Shown here: positions 1-8,629 of the stretch, piece after piece
Layout of the letters: each line of letters opens with the position of its first letter
Position numbering within the stretch: position 1 is the stretch's first letter
Assembly (NCBI GenBank): GCA_946404685.1
Contig: CAMJEK010000004.1
Coordinates: 1 to 42,125, forward strand
Direction of reading: 5' to 3'
Origin: an uncultured Candidatus Saccharibacteria bacterium
GTDB taxonomy: Bacteria; Patescibacteriota; Saccharimonadia; Saccharimonadales; Saccharimonadaceae
DNA: 42,125 bases
Notes under the pieces: generated by a model
Databases searched by the model: none
Seen by the model: the letters and a program-made list of their open reading frames with translations, nothing else
Told to the model about the DNA's origin: nothing
Made by a program: the position numbers and the translations under genes

Positions 1-51
1 AAAACTAATAAAATGATCGTGCGCAGTCGCCACGAAGGAAAGAGGAAATAA
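1..51 (+). CDS. rplB: Ribosomal protein L2, C-terminal end (partial)
   Basis: Frame 1 reads from the window edge into [16 protein letters not shown] and a TAA that overlaps the rpsS start by one base (TAATG). The basic tail with an IVR core is what the L2 C-terminus looks like, and L2 is the normal gene before rpsS in the S10 operon. Only 16 residues are visible, so the call rests on position and this tail. It is too short for the ORF track. Confidence 0.8.
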   Translation, partial: KTNKMIVRSRHEGKRK

Positions 52-344
52 TGTCTCGTAGCCTTAAAAAAGGTCTATTCATAGACTACAAACTCGCAAA
101 GAAAGTTGCCGCTCTCTCCGCCGAAGACCGCACCGTTATCAAGACTTGGGCTCGCCAGTCAACCATCTCTCCAGAAATGGTCGGCCGCACCATCGCCGTT
201 CACAACGGTCGTATGCATGTCCCAGTTTTCATCTCGGAAAATATGGTCGGTCACAAGCTTGGTGAATTTGCGCCAACTCGTAAATTTAAACGCCACGGTG
301 GTAAAAAAGCTGCTGAGGCCGCTGCTGCGAAAGGAAACAACTAA
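51..344 (+). CDS. rpsS: 30S ribosomal protein S19
   Basis: S19 sits in the head of the small subunit near the decoding site, bound to S13. The 97-residue product begins [12 protein letters not shown], the family hallmark, and contains the conserved TWARQSTI and [11 protein letters not shown] segments. Length is normal, with a short Ala/Lys tail. The start overlaps the rplB stop and has an AAAGAGG-type ribosome site just before it. It is followed by rplV after two bases, so the S10 operon is translated as a tightly coupled unit. Confidence 0.98.
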   Translation: MSRSLKKGLFIDYKLAKKVAALSAEDRTVIKTWARQSTISPEMVGRTIAVHNGRMHVPVFISENMVGHKLGEFAPTRKFKRHGGKKAAEAAAAKGNN

Positions 345-346
345 TT

Positions 347-721
347 ATGACTACTACTCATTTCGCACACGCATATGAAAAAGGCATCGACAGCCAACCA
401 AGGAAAACTAGCGTAGTTGCTAGCCTCGTCCGCGATCGTTATGTCGCCGACGCTGTCGTTATCCTTGAAAATACCCCACGCCGCGCAGCTAAAGCTGTTC
501 GCAAGGCTATTGAATCAGCAAATGCAAACCTCTTGAACAACTCAAAGGTTTCCATTGATCCAAAAACTATTCGTATCTCACGCATCTCAGTAACTGCAGG
601 CACACGCATGCGTCGTTATGTCCCAGCTTCTCGTGGTCGCGCTTTGCCATACGAAAAGGTATCAAGTAACATCTTTGTCGAGGTCGCCGGCGAAGAAAAA
701 GTAAAGAAGGAGAACAAGTAA
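347..721 (+). CDS. rplV: 50S ribosomal protein L22
   Basis: L22 lines the peptide exit tunnel of the large subunit. The 124-residue product keeps the L22 layout: the core helices with RRAAKAVRKAIESANAN and the basic tunnel hairpin with RMRRYVPASRGRA near residues 85-100. The C-terminus is a Lys/Glu-rich tail. It lies between rpsS and rpsC as in almost all bacteria, two bases after rpsS and one base before rpsC. Confidence 0.97.
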   Translation: MTTTHFAHAYEKGIDSQPRKTSVVASLVRDRYVADAVVILENTPRRAAKAVRKAIESANANLLNNSKVSIDPKTIRISRISVTAGTRMRRYVPASRGRALPYEKVSSNIFVEVAGEEKVKKENK

Positions 722-722
722 C

Positions 723-1352
723 ATGGGTCAGAAGGTTAATCCCATCTCTTACCGTCTCCAAGTCAGCAAAGACTGGTCTTCCAAATGGTTTACTTTGAAG
801 AAGTCCGACTTCCGCAAGTACTTGGCCGAAGACGCTAAGATCCGCGAAGTGGTCGAAAACCGCTTCAAGGCTCGCCCGACTATTGCTAAGGTCAATATCG
901 AGCGCTCCGCCAACCTTACCACCGTTATCATCTTCACCGCTAAAGCTGGTGCAGTGATCGGTAAGCAGGGTGCAGGCATCAACGAACTCAAAAAAGAGCT
1001 CGAAAAAATCGTTGACACTCCAATCCGTATCAACGTCGAAGAAATTAAAAAACCAGAACTAAACGCCAAGCTCGTCGCAGAAAACATTGGTTTCCAACTT
1101 GGAAAGCGTATGAATTTCCGCCGCGCAGTCAAGATGGCACTTCAATCAACCATGAACGCTGGTGCAAAAGGTGTTCGTATCGAAGTTTCTGGACGTCTTA
1201 ACGGTGCTGAAATGTCCCGCCGTGAAAAGTTTATCGAAGGCTCAGTGCCTCTACATACTCTTCGCGCCGACATCGATTTCCACTGCTTCCACGCTCCAAC
1301 CATCGCTGGTATTGTTGGTGTTAAAGTTTGGATTTACAAGGGAGAGAAATAA
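723..1352 (+). CDS. rpsC: 30S ribosomal protein S3
   Basis: S3 forms part of the mRNA entry channel of the small subunit. The 209-residue product starts MGQKVNPISYRL, as S3 does. It has the KH type II domain with GAVIGKQGAGI at about residues 77-87, followed by the C-terminal S3 domain with GRLNGAEMSRREKF. The length is close to the usual 210-230. Start ATG follows the rplV stop by one base. No oddity is seen. Confidence 0.98.
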   Translation: MGQKVNPISYRLQVSKDWSSKWFTLKKSDFRKYLAEDAKIREVVENRFKARPTIAKVNIERSANLTTVIIFTAKAGAVIGKQGAGINELKKELEKIVDTPIRINVEEIKKPELNAKLVAENIGFQLGKRMNFRRAVKMALQSTMNAGAKGVRIEVSGRLNGAEMSRREKFIEGSVPLHTLRADIDFHCFHAPTIAGIVGVKVWIYKGEK

Positions 1353-1354
1353 TT

Positions 1355-1774
1355 ATGGCTATTTTACTTCCAAAGAAAACTGCACACCGCAAGGTTCGCA
1401 AAGGTAAAAACGAAGGCGTTGCAACCCGCTGTAACACGGTTGCTTTCGGTGATTATGGTCTCATGTCTATGGACAATGAACGCATAACCAGCCGTCAAAT
1501 CGAAGCTGCCCGCCAGGCTATCACTCGTTACATCAAACGTGGTGGTAAAATCTGGATTCGCATCTTCCCACACACCCCAGTCACCAAAAAACCTCTCGAC
1601 GTTAAAATGGGTTCCGGTAAAGGTGAACCACAATTCTTCGTCGCTAAGGTCAAAGCTGGCACAGTTATGTTTGAAATCGCTGATGTTACTGAAGAGCAAG
1701 CCAAAGAAGCCCTTCGCTTGGCTTCCCACAAGCTCCCAGTACGCTGCAAAATAATTAAGAAAGAGGAGTTCTAA
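1355..1774 (+). CDS. rplP: 50S ribosomal protein L16
   Basis: L16 organises the A-site region of the 23S rRNA. The ORF track starts at 1328 inside rpsC. I place the start at 1355 because [17 protein letters not shown] is the true L16 N-terminus and GGAGAG lies just before it. The product is 139 residues with the conserved [18 protein letters not shown] and MGSGKGEP segments. The next gene is rpsQ after one base; the expected rpmC (L29) is not present between them and L16 is not extended to include it. Confidence 0.97.
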   Translation: MAILLPKKTAHRKVRKGKNEGVATRCNTVAFGDYGLMSMDNERITSRQIEAARQAITRYIKRGGKIWIRIFPHTPVTKKPLDVKMGSGKGEPQFFVAKVKAGTVMFEIADVTEEQAKEALRLASHKLPVRCKIIKKEEF

Positions 1775-1775
1775 T

Positions 1776-2075
1776 ATGGCACACACATTAGCAGGGATCG
1801 TTACCTCGGACAAGCGTGATAAGACCATTACCGTCTCCATCGCCAGCCGTGAAACACACCCTCTCTATCGCAAGCAATATACTCACACTCGTAAGTACAC
1901 TGCTCACGATGAAAACAACGAAGCAAAACTCGGCGATCGTGTCGAGATCGTAGAATGCCGCCCATTCTCAAAGACCAAATCCTACAAATTGGTTAAGGTC
2001 CTCGAGCGTGCACACGGCACCGTCGAACTAAAAGAAGAAGTCACCGACGTTCTCCCAGAAAAGGAGGAAGCATAA
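1776..2075 (+). CDS. rpsQ: 30S ribosomal protein S17
   Basis: S17 is an early-binding OB-fold protein of the small subunit body. The 99-residue product has the diagnostic [14 protein letters not shown] near its N-terminus and [19 protein letters not shown], plus [21 protein letters not shown]. An acidic C-terminal tail makes it slightly longer than typical 80-90 residue S17. The ribosome site AAAGAGGAG lies in the end of rplP. It follows rplP directly because rpmC is missing. Confidence 0.97.
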   Translation: MAHTLAGIVTSDKRDKTITVSIASRETHPLYRKQYTHTRKYTAHDENNEAKLGDRVEIVECRPFSKTKSYKLVKVLERAHGTVELKEEVTDVLPEKEEA

Positions 2076-2076
2076 T

Positions 2077-2445
2077 ATGATACAACAGGAAACCCGTCTT
2101 AAAGTAGCCGATAACAGCGGTGCCAAGGAACTTGGCGTCATCCGCGTTCTCGGTGGTACCCGCGCCCGCTACGCACATGTTGGCGATATCGTCACTTGTA
2201 GCGTTAAAGACGCTGATCCACATGGCAATACCAAGAAGAAAGCTGTCGTCAAGGCAGTTATCGTCCGCACTGTTGCTCCAATTCGCCGTCCTGATGGATC
2301 AACCATTCGCTTCGATGAAAACGCCGCCGTCCTCGTGAACGACGATAAGACTCCAAAAGGCACCCGTGTCTTTGGTCCTATCCCACGCGAACTTCGTGAC
2401 CTCGGCTTCAACAAAATTATCAGCTTAGCACCGGAGGTACTCTAA
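2077..2445 (+). CDS. rplN: 50S ribosomal protein L14
   Basis: L14 lies at the subunit interface and forms bridges to 16S rRNA. The 122-residue product is exactly family length, begins [18 protein letters not shown] and keeps the [13 protein letters not shown] and [13 protein letters not shown] segments. It is one base after rpsQ, with AAGGAGG as ribosome site. Nothing unusual is seen. Confidence 0.98.
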   Translation: MIQQETRLKVADNSGAKELGVIRVLGGTRARYAHVGDIVTCSVKDADPHGNTKKKAVVKAVIVRTVAPIRRPDGSTIRFDENAAVLVNDDKTPKGTRVFGPIPRELRDLGFNKIISLAPEVL

Positions 2446-2446
2446 T

Positions 2447-2725
2447 ATGGCACAAAATTTGAAAACCGGTGATAAGGTTATGATCATTGCAGGCGCCAAA
2501 AAAGGTACTTCTGCCAAGATCGTTAAGGTCAAAGATGGCAAAGCTTGCCTCGAAGGCATCGGCATTCGCGAACGTCACATGAAGAAATCTTATTTGAACC
2601 CACGCGGTGGCAAGAAAGATATTCATGTTGGTATCGATCTCTCAAACTTGAAGCTCGTTGAAGCTGCTAAGTCAGAGAAGAAAGCTGAGAAAAAATCCGC
2701 TAAAGCTAAGAAAGGAGCTAAATAA
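2447..2725 (+). CDS. rplX: 50S ribosomal protein L24
   Basis: L24 is an assembly initiator on 23S rRNA. The N-terminal KOW motif reads TGDKVMIIAGAKKGTSAKIVKV at residues about 7-28, and an RHMKKSYLNPRGGKKDIH segment follows. The 92-residue product ends in a Lys/Ala tail. Its TAA stop shares one base with the rplE ATG, so the two are probably translationally coupled. Confidence 0.95.
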   Translation: MAQNLKTGDKVMIIAGAKKGTSAKIVKVKDGKACLEGIGIRERHMKKSYLNPRGGKKDIHVGIDLSNLKLVEAAKSEKKAEKKSAKAKKGAK

Positions 2726-3297
2726 TGGCAGATGCTAAATATGTACCACGCCTAAAGGAGCTCTACACTAAAGAGCTTAAGGCGAAACTCATGAAGGAAC
2801 TCGATATCAAAAACGTTAGCCAAGTTCCTGAACTTAAAAAAGTTATCGTTTCTTGCGGTGTTGGCAAAAAACGTGAAGATAAGAAATTCACCGAGACTGT
2901 CGAGCTTACTCTCGCCAAAATTACTGGCCAAGCTCCAACCTCACGTCTCGCCAAGAAATCAATCGCAACCTTCAAAATTCGTAAAGGTATGGGTGCCCCA
3001 GTTGGTTACCTCGTGACCCTTCGTAACGACAAGATGTACGAATTTGTCGATCGCCTTATCAACATTGCACTTCCACACGTTCGTGACTTCCACGGCGTTT
3101 CCAAGACTGCATTTGATAAGCAAGGTAACTACAACCTCGGTCTCAAAGAACAAACCGTCTTCCCAGAAATCACCTTCGAAGATGCTTCAGTTCTCCACGG
3201 CCTTGAAGTAACATTCATTATTAAAAATGGTTCAAAGGAAGGAAGCCTAAAATTGTTAGAACTCTTCGGAATGCCGTTTGTCAAGGAGGAAAAGTAA
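2725..3297 (+). CDS. rplE: 50S ribosomal protein L5
   Basis: L5 binds 5S rRNA and contacts the P-site tRNA. The 190-residue product has the expected L5 blocks: [46 protein letters not shown] at mid-protein, and [12 protein letters not shown]-terminal extension after the L5_C domain (about 15 residues) makes it slightly longer than the usual 179. It overlaps the rplX stop by one base. Confidence 0.97.
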   Translation: MADAKYVPRLKELYTKELKAKLMKELDIKNVSQVPELKKVIVSCGVGKKREDKKFTETVELTLAKITGQAPTSRLAKKSIATFKIRKGMGAPVGYLVTLRNDKMYEFVDRLINIALPHVRDFHGVSKTAFDKQGNYNLGLKEQTVFPEITFEDASVLHGLEVTFIIKNGSKEGSLKLLELFGMPFVKEEK

Positions 3298-3298
3298 G

Positions 3299-3568
3299 AT
3301 GGCTAAGAAATCTGCAGTCCTCCGCGACGAAAAACGCCGCAAAATGTACGAAAAATACGCTGCAAAGCGTGCTGAGCTAAAAGCTGCTGGTGATCAAGAA
3401 GGTCTCCAGAAGCTCCCAAAGAACAGCTCAATCACTCGTCTCAAAAACCGTGACCTCCTCGATGGTCGTCCACGTGGTTATATGCGCCGCTTCGGTATGA
3501 GCCGTATTACCTTCCGTGAAAAAGCAAGCAAGGGTGAAATCCCTGGTGTAACAAAGAGTAGCTGGTAG
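3299..3568 (+). CDS. rpsN: 30S ribosomal protein S14, zinc-independent form
   Basis: S14 is a head protein of the small subunit. The track start at 3278 lies in rplE; I use ATG at 3299, preceded by AAGGAGG, giving [20 protein letters not shown] and 89 residues. This is the long S14 class, ending in [27 protein letters not shown]. No cysteine occurs anywhere, so it cannot be the short zinc-ribbon S14. Confidence 0.96.
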   Translation: MAKKSAVLRDEKRRKMYEKYAAKRAELKAAGDQEGLQKLPKNSSITRLKNRDLLDGRPRGYMRRFGMSRITFREKASKGEIPGVTKSSW

Positions 3569-3583
3569 GAGAAAGGAAAAGAT

Positions 3584-3985
3584 ATGTCATTACAATCAAC
3601 AGATCAAATCGCTGACCTCATCACCCGCATTCGTAACGCTGATATGGTTGGCAAAAAAGAAATCCGTGTCGCTACCTCTAAGCTAAAAGTTGCCGTTATT
3701 GACACCCTCGTCAAAAATGGATACATCAAGAGCTACGATATCGAAGAAGGTAAGCCACGTGGTATCCTTCACGTTGTGATTGCTGACGCTGGTGAGGCTT
3801 CTCGTATCAACGAGATCGAAAAAGTTTCTAAGCCAGGCCGCCGTGTCTATACTGCTGCCGAAGATATCCCAACCATCAAATCTGGTCGTGGTATCGTCAT
3901 CATCTCAACCTCCAAAGGTTTGATGACCGGCAAAGAAGCCAAGAAGAATCGTCTTGGTGGCGAAATCCTCGTCAAAGTTTGGTAA
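3584..3985 (+). CDS. rpsH: 30S ribosomal protein S8
   Basis: S8 binds the central domain of 16S rRNA and is a translational repressor of the spc operon in E. coli. The 133-residue product starts with DQIADLITRIRNADMVGKKE and ends with the family signature IVIISTSKGLMTGKEAKKNRLGGEILVKVW. AGGAGAAAGGAAAAG provides the ribosome site. The gene is closed by a strong hairpin terminator, so the spc operon is cut here rather than continuing to rplF. Confidence 0.98.
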   Translation: MSLQSTDQIADLITRIRNADMVGKKEIRVATSKLKVAVIDTLVKNGYIKSYDIEEGKPRGILHVVIADAGEASRINEIEKVSKPGRRVYTAAEDIPTIKSGRGIVIISTSKGLMTGKEAKKNRLGGEILVKVW

Positions 3986-3999
3986 AAGTTTGACCGCTT

Positions 4000-4039
4000 C
4001 ACAAAAAATATCTCCCCTCCGCGGGAGATATTTTTTGTG
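4000..4039 (+). terminator. Strong hairpin terminator after rpsH
   Basis: A perfect 17-bp stem (CACAAAAAATATCTCCC paired with GGGAGATATTTTTTGTG) encloses a 6-base loop. The T-run lies in the right arm. This is an intrinsic terminator ending the rplB...rpsH transcript in the middle of the usual spc operon. Confidence 0.92.
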
Positions 4040-4071
4040 TCCTAGGAGCCTCGCTCCAACAGGGGTAAAAC

Positions 4072-4100
4072 TTTACAAATTAGCATAAACGTGATATAAT
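4072..4100 (+). promoter_or_regulatory. Promoter of the DUF167 gene
   Basis: TTTACA at 4072-4077 and TATAAT at 4095-4100 are separated by exactly 17 bases, with an upstream TGA forming an extended -10. The start codon at 4112 is only 11 bases past the box, so the untranslated leader would be about five bases at most. Confidence 0.8.
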
Positions 4101-4111
4101 AAAAAGATAGC

Positions 4112-4330
4112 ATGAAAACAACCGTCATCGTAAAAACTGGCTCAAAGAAAGGACCTCTCGTGGAGCCTATTTCAGAGACTTCGCTAAGAGTTTATCTTCG
4201 CGAAAAACCACACGATGGCGAGGCCAACGCGGCCCTCATGAAACTCTTATCGGACTATTTGAATGTCCCAAAGACCTCCATCAAAATTGTGGCAGGCCAA
4301 AAATCTCACGTCAAAATTATTGAATATTAA
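4112..4330 (+). CDS. DUF167 / YggU-family small protein
   Basis: This 72-residue protein matches the DUF167 (YggU) pattern: an N-terminal beta strand, SETSLRVYLREKPHDGEANAALMKLLSDYL, and a final strand GQKSHVKIIEY. The family is widespread; its molecular role is unknown. No ribosome site is visible, and the short leader implies leaderless translation. It lies between rpsH and rplF, which is not a usual DUF167 neighbourhood. Function is left open. Confidence 0.85.
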   Translation: MKTTVIVKTGSKKGPLVEPISETSLRVYLREKPHDGEANAALMKLLSDYLNVPKTSIKIVAGQKSHVKIIEY

Positions 4331-4408
4331 TTAATTTTGGCACATTTTGTGCTTGTGCTTTTACTTCAAACCGCATATACTTATATTTATAAGTGTAAGG
4401 AGTTAAAA

Positions 4409-7030
4409 GTGGAGGACTATAAGAGAAGGTTTCTCATTATGGCTTTTGCATCGATTGGTGTAATGGCTATTTTTGGTGCCGTTTATGGCATTATAAACAA
4501 CAATGACGCGGATCAAAAAGTTTCAGAAAGTTCCGTCGAAACAAAACCAAACAGAAATACAAGAATTTCAATTCCAAAAACCTCATCAGATGAAGAAGGC
4601 TCAGAAGATGAGGCTACGTCAACCACACTCCCATCCGATGAACAAATAGCAGCTTATGTAAACCAACATACTTATGATGGCGTCGCCCAGAACACTGGTG
4701 TTCCATCAAATACTGGTTCAAATTCTGGCACAGACGCCCCGGTGAATCCAACCAGCCCAGAGAATCCGACCAACCCGACAGAGCCAGAAACCCCAGCCGA
4801 GCCAGATCCAACTAATCCAGACGACCCAACCTACGGCGACTATATTCACGAAGGCGACGGAGTTGAACTTTCTGACGAAGTTGTCTATATGCAGAACTTC
4901 GAATACAGCCGCTTTGGCGAGATGGAATACGACACCGAATATGAAATTGTCGATGCTCGCGATGGTAAGACCTACACAATCAAAAAGGTTCAAATGAACC
5001 GACAAGACCATGTTGTCATGGTTGAAGACTTGCAGCTCGGCTCAACCGAGAAACCAATGGTTTTGACTCCAACCTACTCAAACGTCAAAGAAACCACCAT
5101 TCTTCCAAAGAGTTCTGACATTGCGGAGCTCGACGAAAACTCTAACGAACCAAACAATTCCATCAATATCGATGGCGACGCTTATCTCTACTCCCCAATC
5201 GCCGCACTTGCGGGCAAAGATGACTCCTCCAAATTGGAAGCCTATAATGCATACAACGGCGAAGTTTCAATTTGTCCAAAAGGCTGGCGCCTACCGGCCG
5301 TCATGGAAGACTATGTCTATAGAGGCTACGATACCGAAACCGATTTCTCAGAAGAGACCTATGCCGTAAGTAACGGCTATGGTGACGAAACGCATTATGC
5401 AACTTCAACTTGGCGTAGATTTGTCAATAATGACGCCGTCATCTATGCTCATGCAAGTGATGGCTTTCATGAACGCTCGGTGGCCGATCCTCAAAACGTC
5501 CATGTACGCTGTATCTTCGGCGCACCACTCTATGAACACGCAATCGTGACATACGATGGTAATGGCGGCACTCTTGAATTTGCCGGCAAAGAGGGAATGG
5601 ACAGGATCTCAGTCGGAGAATCTTATACAAAAGCATCCAATGATTACTGGGAAGCAATGTATCCATCACTCGCGGTCTACCATCAGATGCCATATCCAAA
5701 ATTTGAGGTTTCTAACTGGAGTGGCCCATCACCAACTCGCGAAGGTTATATCTTCTTTGGCTGGGCTCTAGATAAAAACGCCACCACGCCAGACTATACA
5801 GCCGATAGCTACATTGGATTTAACGAAGATATCACACTCTACGCCGTTTGGATCTCCGAGAATGACACTGTCACCATCACTAGGAATAGTAATGGCTACG
5901 TTGAACCTGTTGATTCAGAAACAATTTACGGCGGACGCGAAGTTGTTGAAATTAATCAGAATGACTTCACTAAGCTCGATGGCAACGTCTATATCGCCAA
6001 GATCAATGCGCACGGCGTATGTGAGTATAGCAACTCTACTGTCATGAGAATCAACTACAACCTTGCTGCTGGGGACAAGCTTTATATCTACAATACCTAT
6101 GAAGAAGCAGAGTGGTTCAGGGATGATGAAGTAGCAATCGACGCGAACGGTCTATATGTGGATACACTAACCGGTTCCGGAGTTATTAATCTTGATATAA
6201 ACACTGAGTCTTCAGTCGGTCTCATTCTCGTAAAGAGCGGCAATTCAACCTTGAATATCAAGGCAATTGGTAGCCGCTGCGAAATTGAACCAAGCAAACA
6301 TTGGTGGAACCAAGGTGGATTTGAATCTCAGGGTTATCGTCTACTGGGCTGGTCGACTGATCCGAATGCTACCGAACCAACGTATGGGACATGGCTATAC
6401 GACAACGACGATCTTCTTCCACTCGATTTCATCACTGAAAATACGACCCTCTATGCAATCTGGGAACAGCCAAATAGTGTAACTTTGAATGTCGCTCCAT
6501 CTAACTTCTCGGACGGCAGCACAACTAGAACCTTCAGATATTTCCCTTCAAGCGACGCTCATGCTGAAGTCTTCACGACAGACGACGATGAAGCAAAACG
6601 AGAAGTCCATTATCGCGGTGGACCAAACTATGCATTCGTCAAATTAACCGAAGAGCAGGAAGATGCTGGCGCAAGAGTCTGCGTAATTGAAGGTACTCTC
6701 CCAGATATTCCAATGGTGCGTGCCTGTTCTGGAGCCGCTATTGATACTGCTCGTGGTTCGACAAGCTCGGTCTTCAAAGATGATAAAATCTCAGTCTACG
6801 TAGATTTTGGCGATCTCCCAGCAGGTTCCGAGATTGAAGTCTATGTGAGTGGCGACATCGACTGGGTTGATGATGGCGACATGGAGTTCTCCCCTCAGGA
6901 TCAAGATTCATTCGTCGGCTGGTCAACTACCCCTAATACTGCCACGCCAGAATTCTTACCGAATGAATTACGATACTACATGATGTTCGGACCGAAAAAC
7001 TCAACTCTTTATGCAGCCTACGCTGAGTAA
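4409..7030 (+). CDS. Membrane-anchored surface protein with FISUMP-like and InlB-type repeat domains
   Basis: The track starts at a TTG (4337) without a ribosome site. I prefer GTG at 4409, which has AAGGAG six bases upstream and gives 873 residues. The N-terminus is a short basic stretch plus one membrane helix (about residues 8-27), then a Ser/Thr/Pro-rich stalk with NPTSPENPTNPTEPETPAEP. A FISUMP-type motif CPKGWRLPA lies near residue 290. Listeria-Bacteroides (InlB B) repeats follow: SPTREGYIFFGWALDKNATTPDY...LYAVW (about 430-485), YRLLGWSTDPNATEP...LYAIW (about 640-685) and a diverged C-terminal copy FVGWSTTPNTATPEF...LYAAY. These domains are known from extracellular adhesin-like proteins. 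I infer an exported, membrane-tethered surface protein, possibly for host contact; the ligand is unknown. Confidence 0.8.
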   Translation: MEDYKRRFLIMAFASIGVMAIFGAVYGIINNNDADQKVSESSVETKPNRNTRISIPKTSSDEEGSEDEATSTTLPSDEQIAAYVNQHTYDGVAQNTGVPSNTGSNSGTDAPVNPTSPENPTNPTEPETPAEPDPTNPDDPTYGDYIHEGDGVELSDEVVYMQNFEYSRFGEMEYDTEYEIVDARDGKTYTIKKVQMNRQDHVVMVEDLQLGSTEKPMVLTPTYSNVKETTILPKSSDIAELDENSNEPNNSINIDGDAYLYSPIAALAGKDDSSKLEAYNAYNGEVSICPKGWRLPAVMEDYVYRGYDTETDFSEETYAVSNGYGDETHYATSTWRRFVNNDAVIYAHASDGFHERSVADPQNVHVRCIFGAPLYEHAIVTYDGNGGTLEFAGKEGMDRISVGESYTKASNDYWEAMYPSLAVYHQMPYPKFEVSNWSGPSPTREGYIFFGWALDKNATTPDYTADSYIGFNEDITLYAVWISENDTVTITRNSNGYVEPVDSETIYGGREVVEINQNDFTKLDGNVYIAKINAHGVCEYSNSTVMRINYNLAAGDKLYIYNTYEEAEWFRDDEVAIDANGLYVDTLTGSGVINLDINTESSVGLILVKSGNSTLNIKAIGSRCEIEPSKHWWNQGGFESQGYRLLGWSTDPNATEPTYGTWLYDNDDLLPLDFITENTTLYAIWEQPNSVTLNVAPSNFSDGSTTRTFRYFPSSDAHAEVFTTDDDEAKREVHYRGGPNYAFVKLTEEQEDAGARVCVIEGTLPDIPMVRACSGAAIDTARGSTSSVFKDDKISVYVDFGDLPAGSEIEVYVSGDIDWVDDGDMEFSPQDQDSFVGWSTTPNTATPEFLPNELRYYMMFGPKNSTLYAAYAE

Positions 7031-7054
7031 TAAAATCAAAAAATTCAGGCAAAG

Positions 7055-7084
7055 AAAATCCCGCGAAAAATGCGGGATTTTTCT
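7055..7084 (+). terminator. Hairpin terminator after the surface protein
   Basis: AAAATCCCGC pairs with GCGGGATTTT around a 7-base A-rich loop, followed by further T residues. It separates the surface protein from the resumed ribosomal operon; the rplF promoter -35 lies in its T tract. Confidence 0.88.
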
Positions 7085-7112
7085 TGTATTTTAAGGGGCG
7101 ATATGGTATAAT
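7084..7112 (+). promoter_or_regulatory. Promoter for the rplF-rplR-rpsE-rplO operon
   Basis: TTGTAT at 7084-7089 and TATAAT at 7107-7112 are 17 bases apart, with TGG just before the box (extended -10). A leader of about 20-25 bases follows, with AAGGGAA as ribosome site before ATG 7141. This promoter makes the second half of the spc operon independent. Confidence 0.82.
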
Positions 7113-7140
7113 TATCAAGATATTAACAATAAGGGAAAAT

Positions 7141-7677
7141 ATGAGTCGTATCGGAAAACAACCTATCGATATTCCGGCAGGAGTGACAATTACGGTCGGC
7201 GACAAAGAGATTACTGTCGCAGGACCAAAAGGTTCACTCGTTGTCCCGGTTCAACCTCAGACCGAAACTAAGGTCGAAGGTACTCAAATCGTCGTCACTA
7301 GAAAAGATGACGAACCAAAATCTCGTGCTTGGCATGGCCTTCAGCGCGCATTGCTTAACAATGCCGTCCAAGGCGTTACCAAAGGTTTCGAGAAAAAACT
7401 AGAAATTAATGGTGTCGGCTTCCGTCTATCCGGCGGTGGAAAATCCATCGAAATGGCCCTCGGTTTTTCACATCCAGTGAAATATGAAGCTCCAGAAGGC
7501 GTCGAACTCACCACTAACAAAATGGAAATCACTGTCTCTGGCATCGACAAACAAAAAGTCGGCCAAGTTGCAGCTGAAATCCGTAGCCTCAAGAAACCAG
7601 AACCATACAAGGGTAAAGGTATCAAATATGTTGATGAAGTTATCATCCGTAAGGCTGGAAAGGCAGGAAAGAAGTAA
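7141..7677 (+). CDS. rplF: 50S ribosomal protein L6
   Basis: L6 lies near the factor-binding site of the large subunit. I use ATG 7141 ([17 protein letters not shown], the L6 N-terminus) rather than the track start at 7084, which lies upstream of the promoter box. The 178-residue product has both L6 repeats and the C-terminal signature [22 protein letters not shown]. It is the first gene of a detached half-operon. Its stop shares one base with the rplR start. Confidence 0.97.
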   Translation: MSRIGKQPIDIPAGVTITVGDKEITVAGPKGSLVVPVQPQTETKVEGTQIVVTRKDDEPKSRAWHGLQRALLNNAVQGVTKGFEKKLEINGVGFRLSGGGKSIEMALGFSHPVKYEAPEGVELTTNKMEITVSGIDKQKVGQVAAEIRSLKKPEPYKGKGIKYVDEVIIRKAGKAGKK

Positions 7678-8006
7678 TGAAAGCTGAATTTAGAGCTAAT
7701 CGTACTCGTGCGAAGATTCACGGTACTGCAGAACGCCCACGCCTAAGCGTGAATTTCTCAAATCTTCACATCACTGCCCAAATTATCGACGATGACAAAG
7801 GTGTTACCCTTGCTTACGCCACTACCGTTGGCCAAAAGCTCACTGGCACCAAAACTGAGAAAGCTGCTGAAATTGGCAAGCAAATTGCAGCAAAAGCCAA
7901 AAAAGCAAAAATCTCCAAAGTCGTCTTTGATCGTGGCTCAAAACTATATGCTGGTCGCATGTCCGCTCTTGCTGACGCTGCCCGCAAGGAAGGATTGGAA
8001 TTCTAA
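7677..8006 (+). CDS. rplR: 50S ribosomal protein L18
   Basis: L18 binds 5S rRNA with L5 and L25-type proteins. The 109-residue product has [32 protein letters not shown] and a C-terminal block [26 protein letters not shown], both typical. The N-terminus is slightly short, starting directly at the basic [11 protein letters not shown] region. It overlaps rplF by one base and is two bases from rpsE. Confidence 0.97.
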   Translation: MKAEFRANRTRAKIHGTAERPRLSVNFSNLHITAQIIDDDKGVTLAYATTVGQKLTGTKTEKAAEIGKQIAAKAKKAKISKVVFDRGSKLYAGRMSALADAARKEGLEF

Positions 8007-8008
8007 TC

Positions 8009-8629
8009 ATGGCCGAAGAAGCAAAAGTTATTAATAAAGCTGGTACTCTCAAAATGACCGACGAGGTCGCTGCAAAGAAAGATACCAAAGACATCAATGG
8101 CAAACGCATTGATCGCCGCAATCGCCGCGACCGTGTCAAAGCCGATGTTGCTCCAAAAGAATTCGACGAAATCACCATCGCTGTCGATCGCGTTTCTCGT
8201 ACCGTCGCTGGTGGTCGCCGTATGCGCTTCAAAGCACTTGTTGCTATTGGAAATCACAAAAACAAAGTTGGTATTGGCGTAGCTAAAGGTAATGATGTTA
8301 CCACCGCTGTCGCAAAAGCCACTTCAAAAGCTAAAAAATCAATGGTTACCTTCGCTATGGACGGTGAAACTATCTGCCACGAAGTCGAAGCCAAGGTCAC
8401 TGGCGCAAACATCATCATGAAGCCAGCTGCTCCTGGTACCGGTATTATCGCCGGCGGTACTGTCCGTTCTATCATGGGTCTAACCGGAGTAAAGAACCTC
8501 ATTTCTAAATCTCTCGGTTCAACCAACAAGGTAAACATTGCTTACGCTGTTATTGAAGGTTTGAAAGCTCAAGTTCCTCGCTCTGAGTGGACTGGTGCAA
8601 AGAAAGCCGCCAAAAAGGAGACTAAGTAA
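8009..8629 (+). CDS. rpsE: 30S ribosomal protein S5
   Basis: S5 helps keep decoding accuracy and mRNA unwinding. The 206-residue product has an N-terminal extension of roughly 50 charged residues before the S5 domain (FDEITIAVDRVSRTVAGGRRMRF). The GVAKGNDVTTAVAKA and GTGIIAGGTVRSIMGLTGVKN signatures follow. Its stop overlaps the start of rplO; in most bacteria rpmD (L30) would lie between them, and it is absent here. Confidence 0.97.
   Translation: MAEEAKVINKAGTLKMTDEVAAKKDTKDINGKRIDRRNRRDRVKADVAPKEFDEITIAVDRVSRTVAGGRRMRFKALVAIGNHKNKVGIGVAKGNDVTTAVAKATSKAKKSMVTFAMDGETICHEVEAKVTGANIIMKPAAPGTGIIAGGTVRSIMGLTGVKNLISKSLGSTNKVNIAYAVIEGLKAQVPRSEWTGAKKAAKKETK

Noticed and set aside
4337-4408. Upstream TTG start for the surface protein
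   Set aside because: No ribosome site precedes the TTG, and it adds an odd segment ahead of the membrane helix. The GTG at 4409 has AAGGAG at the right distance.
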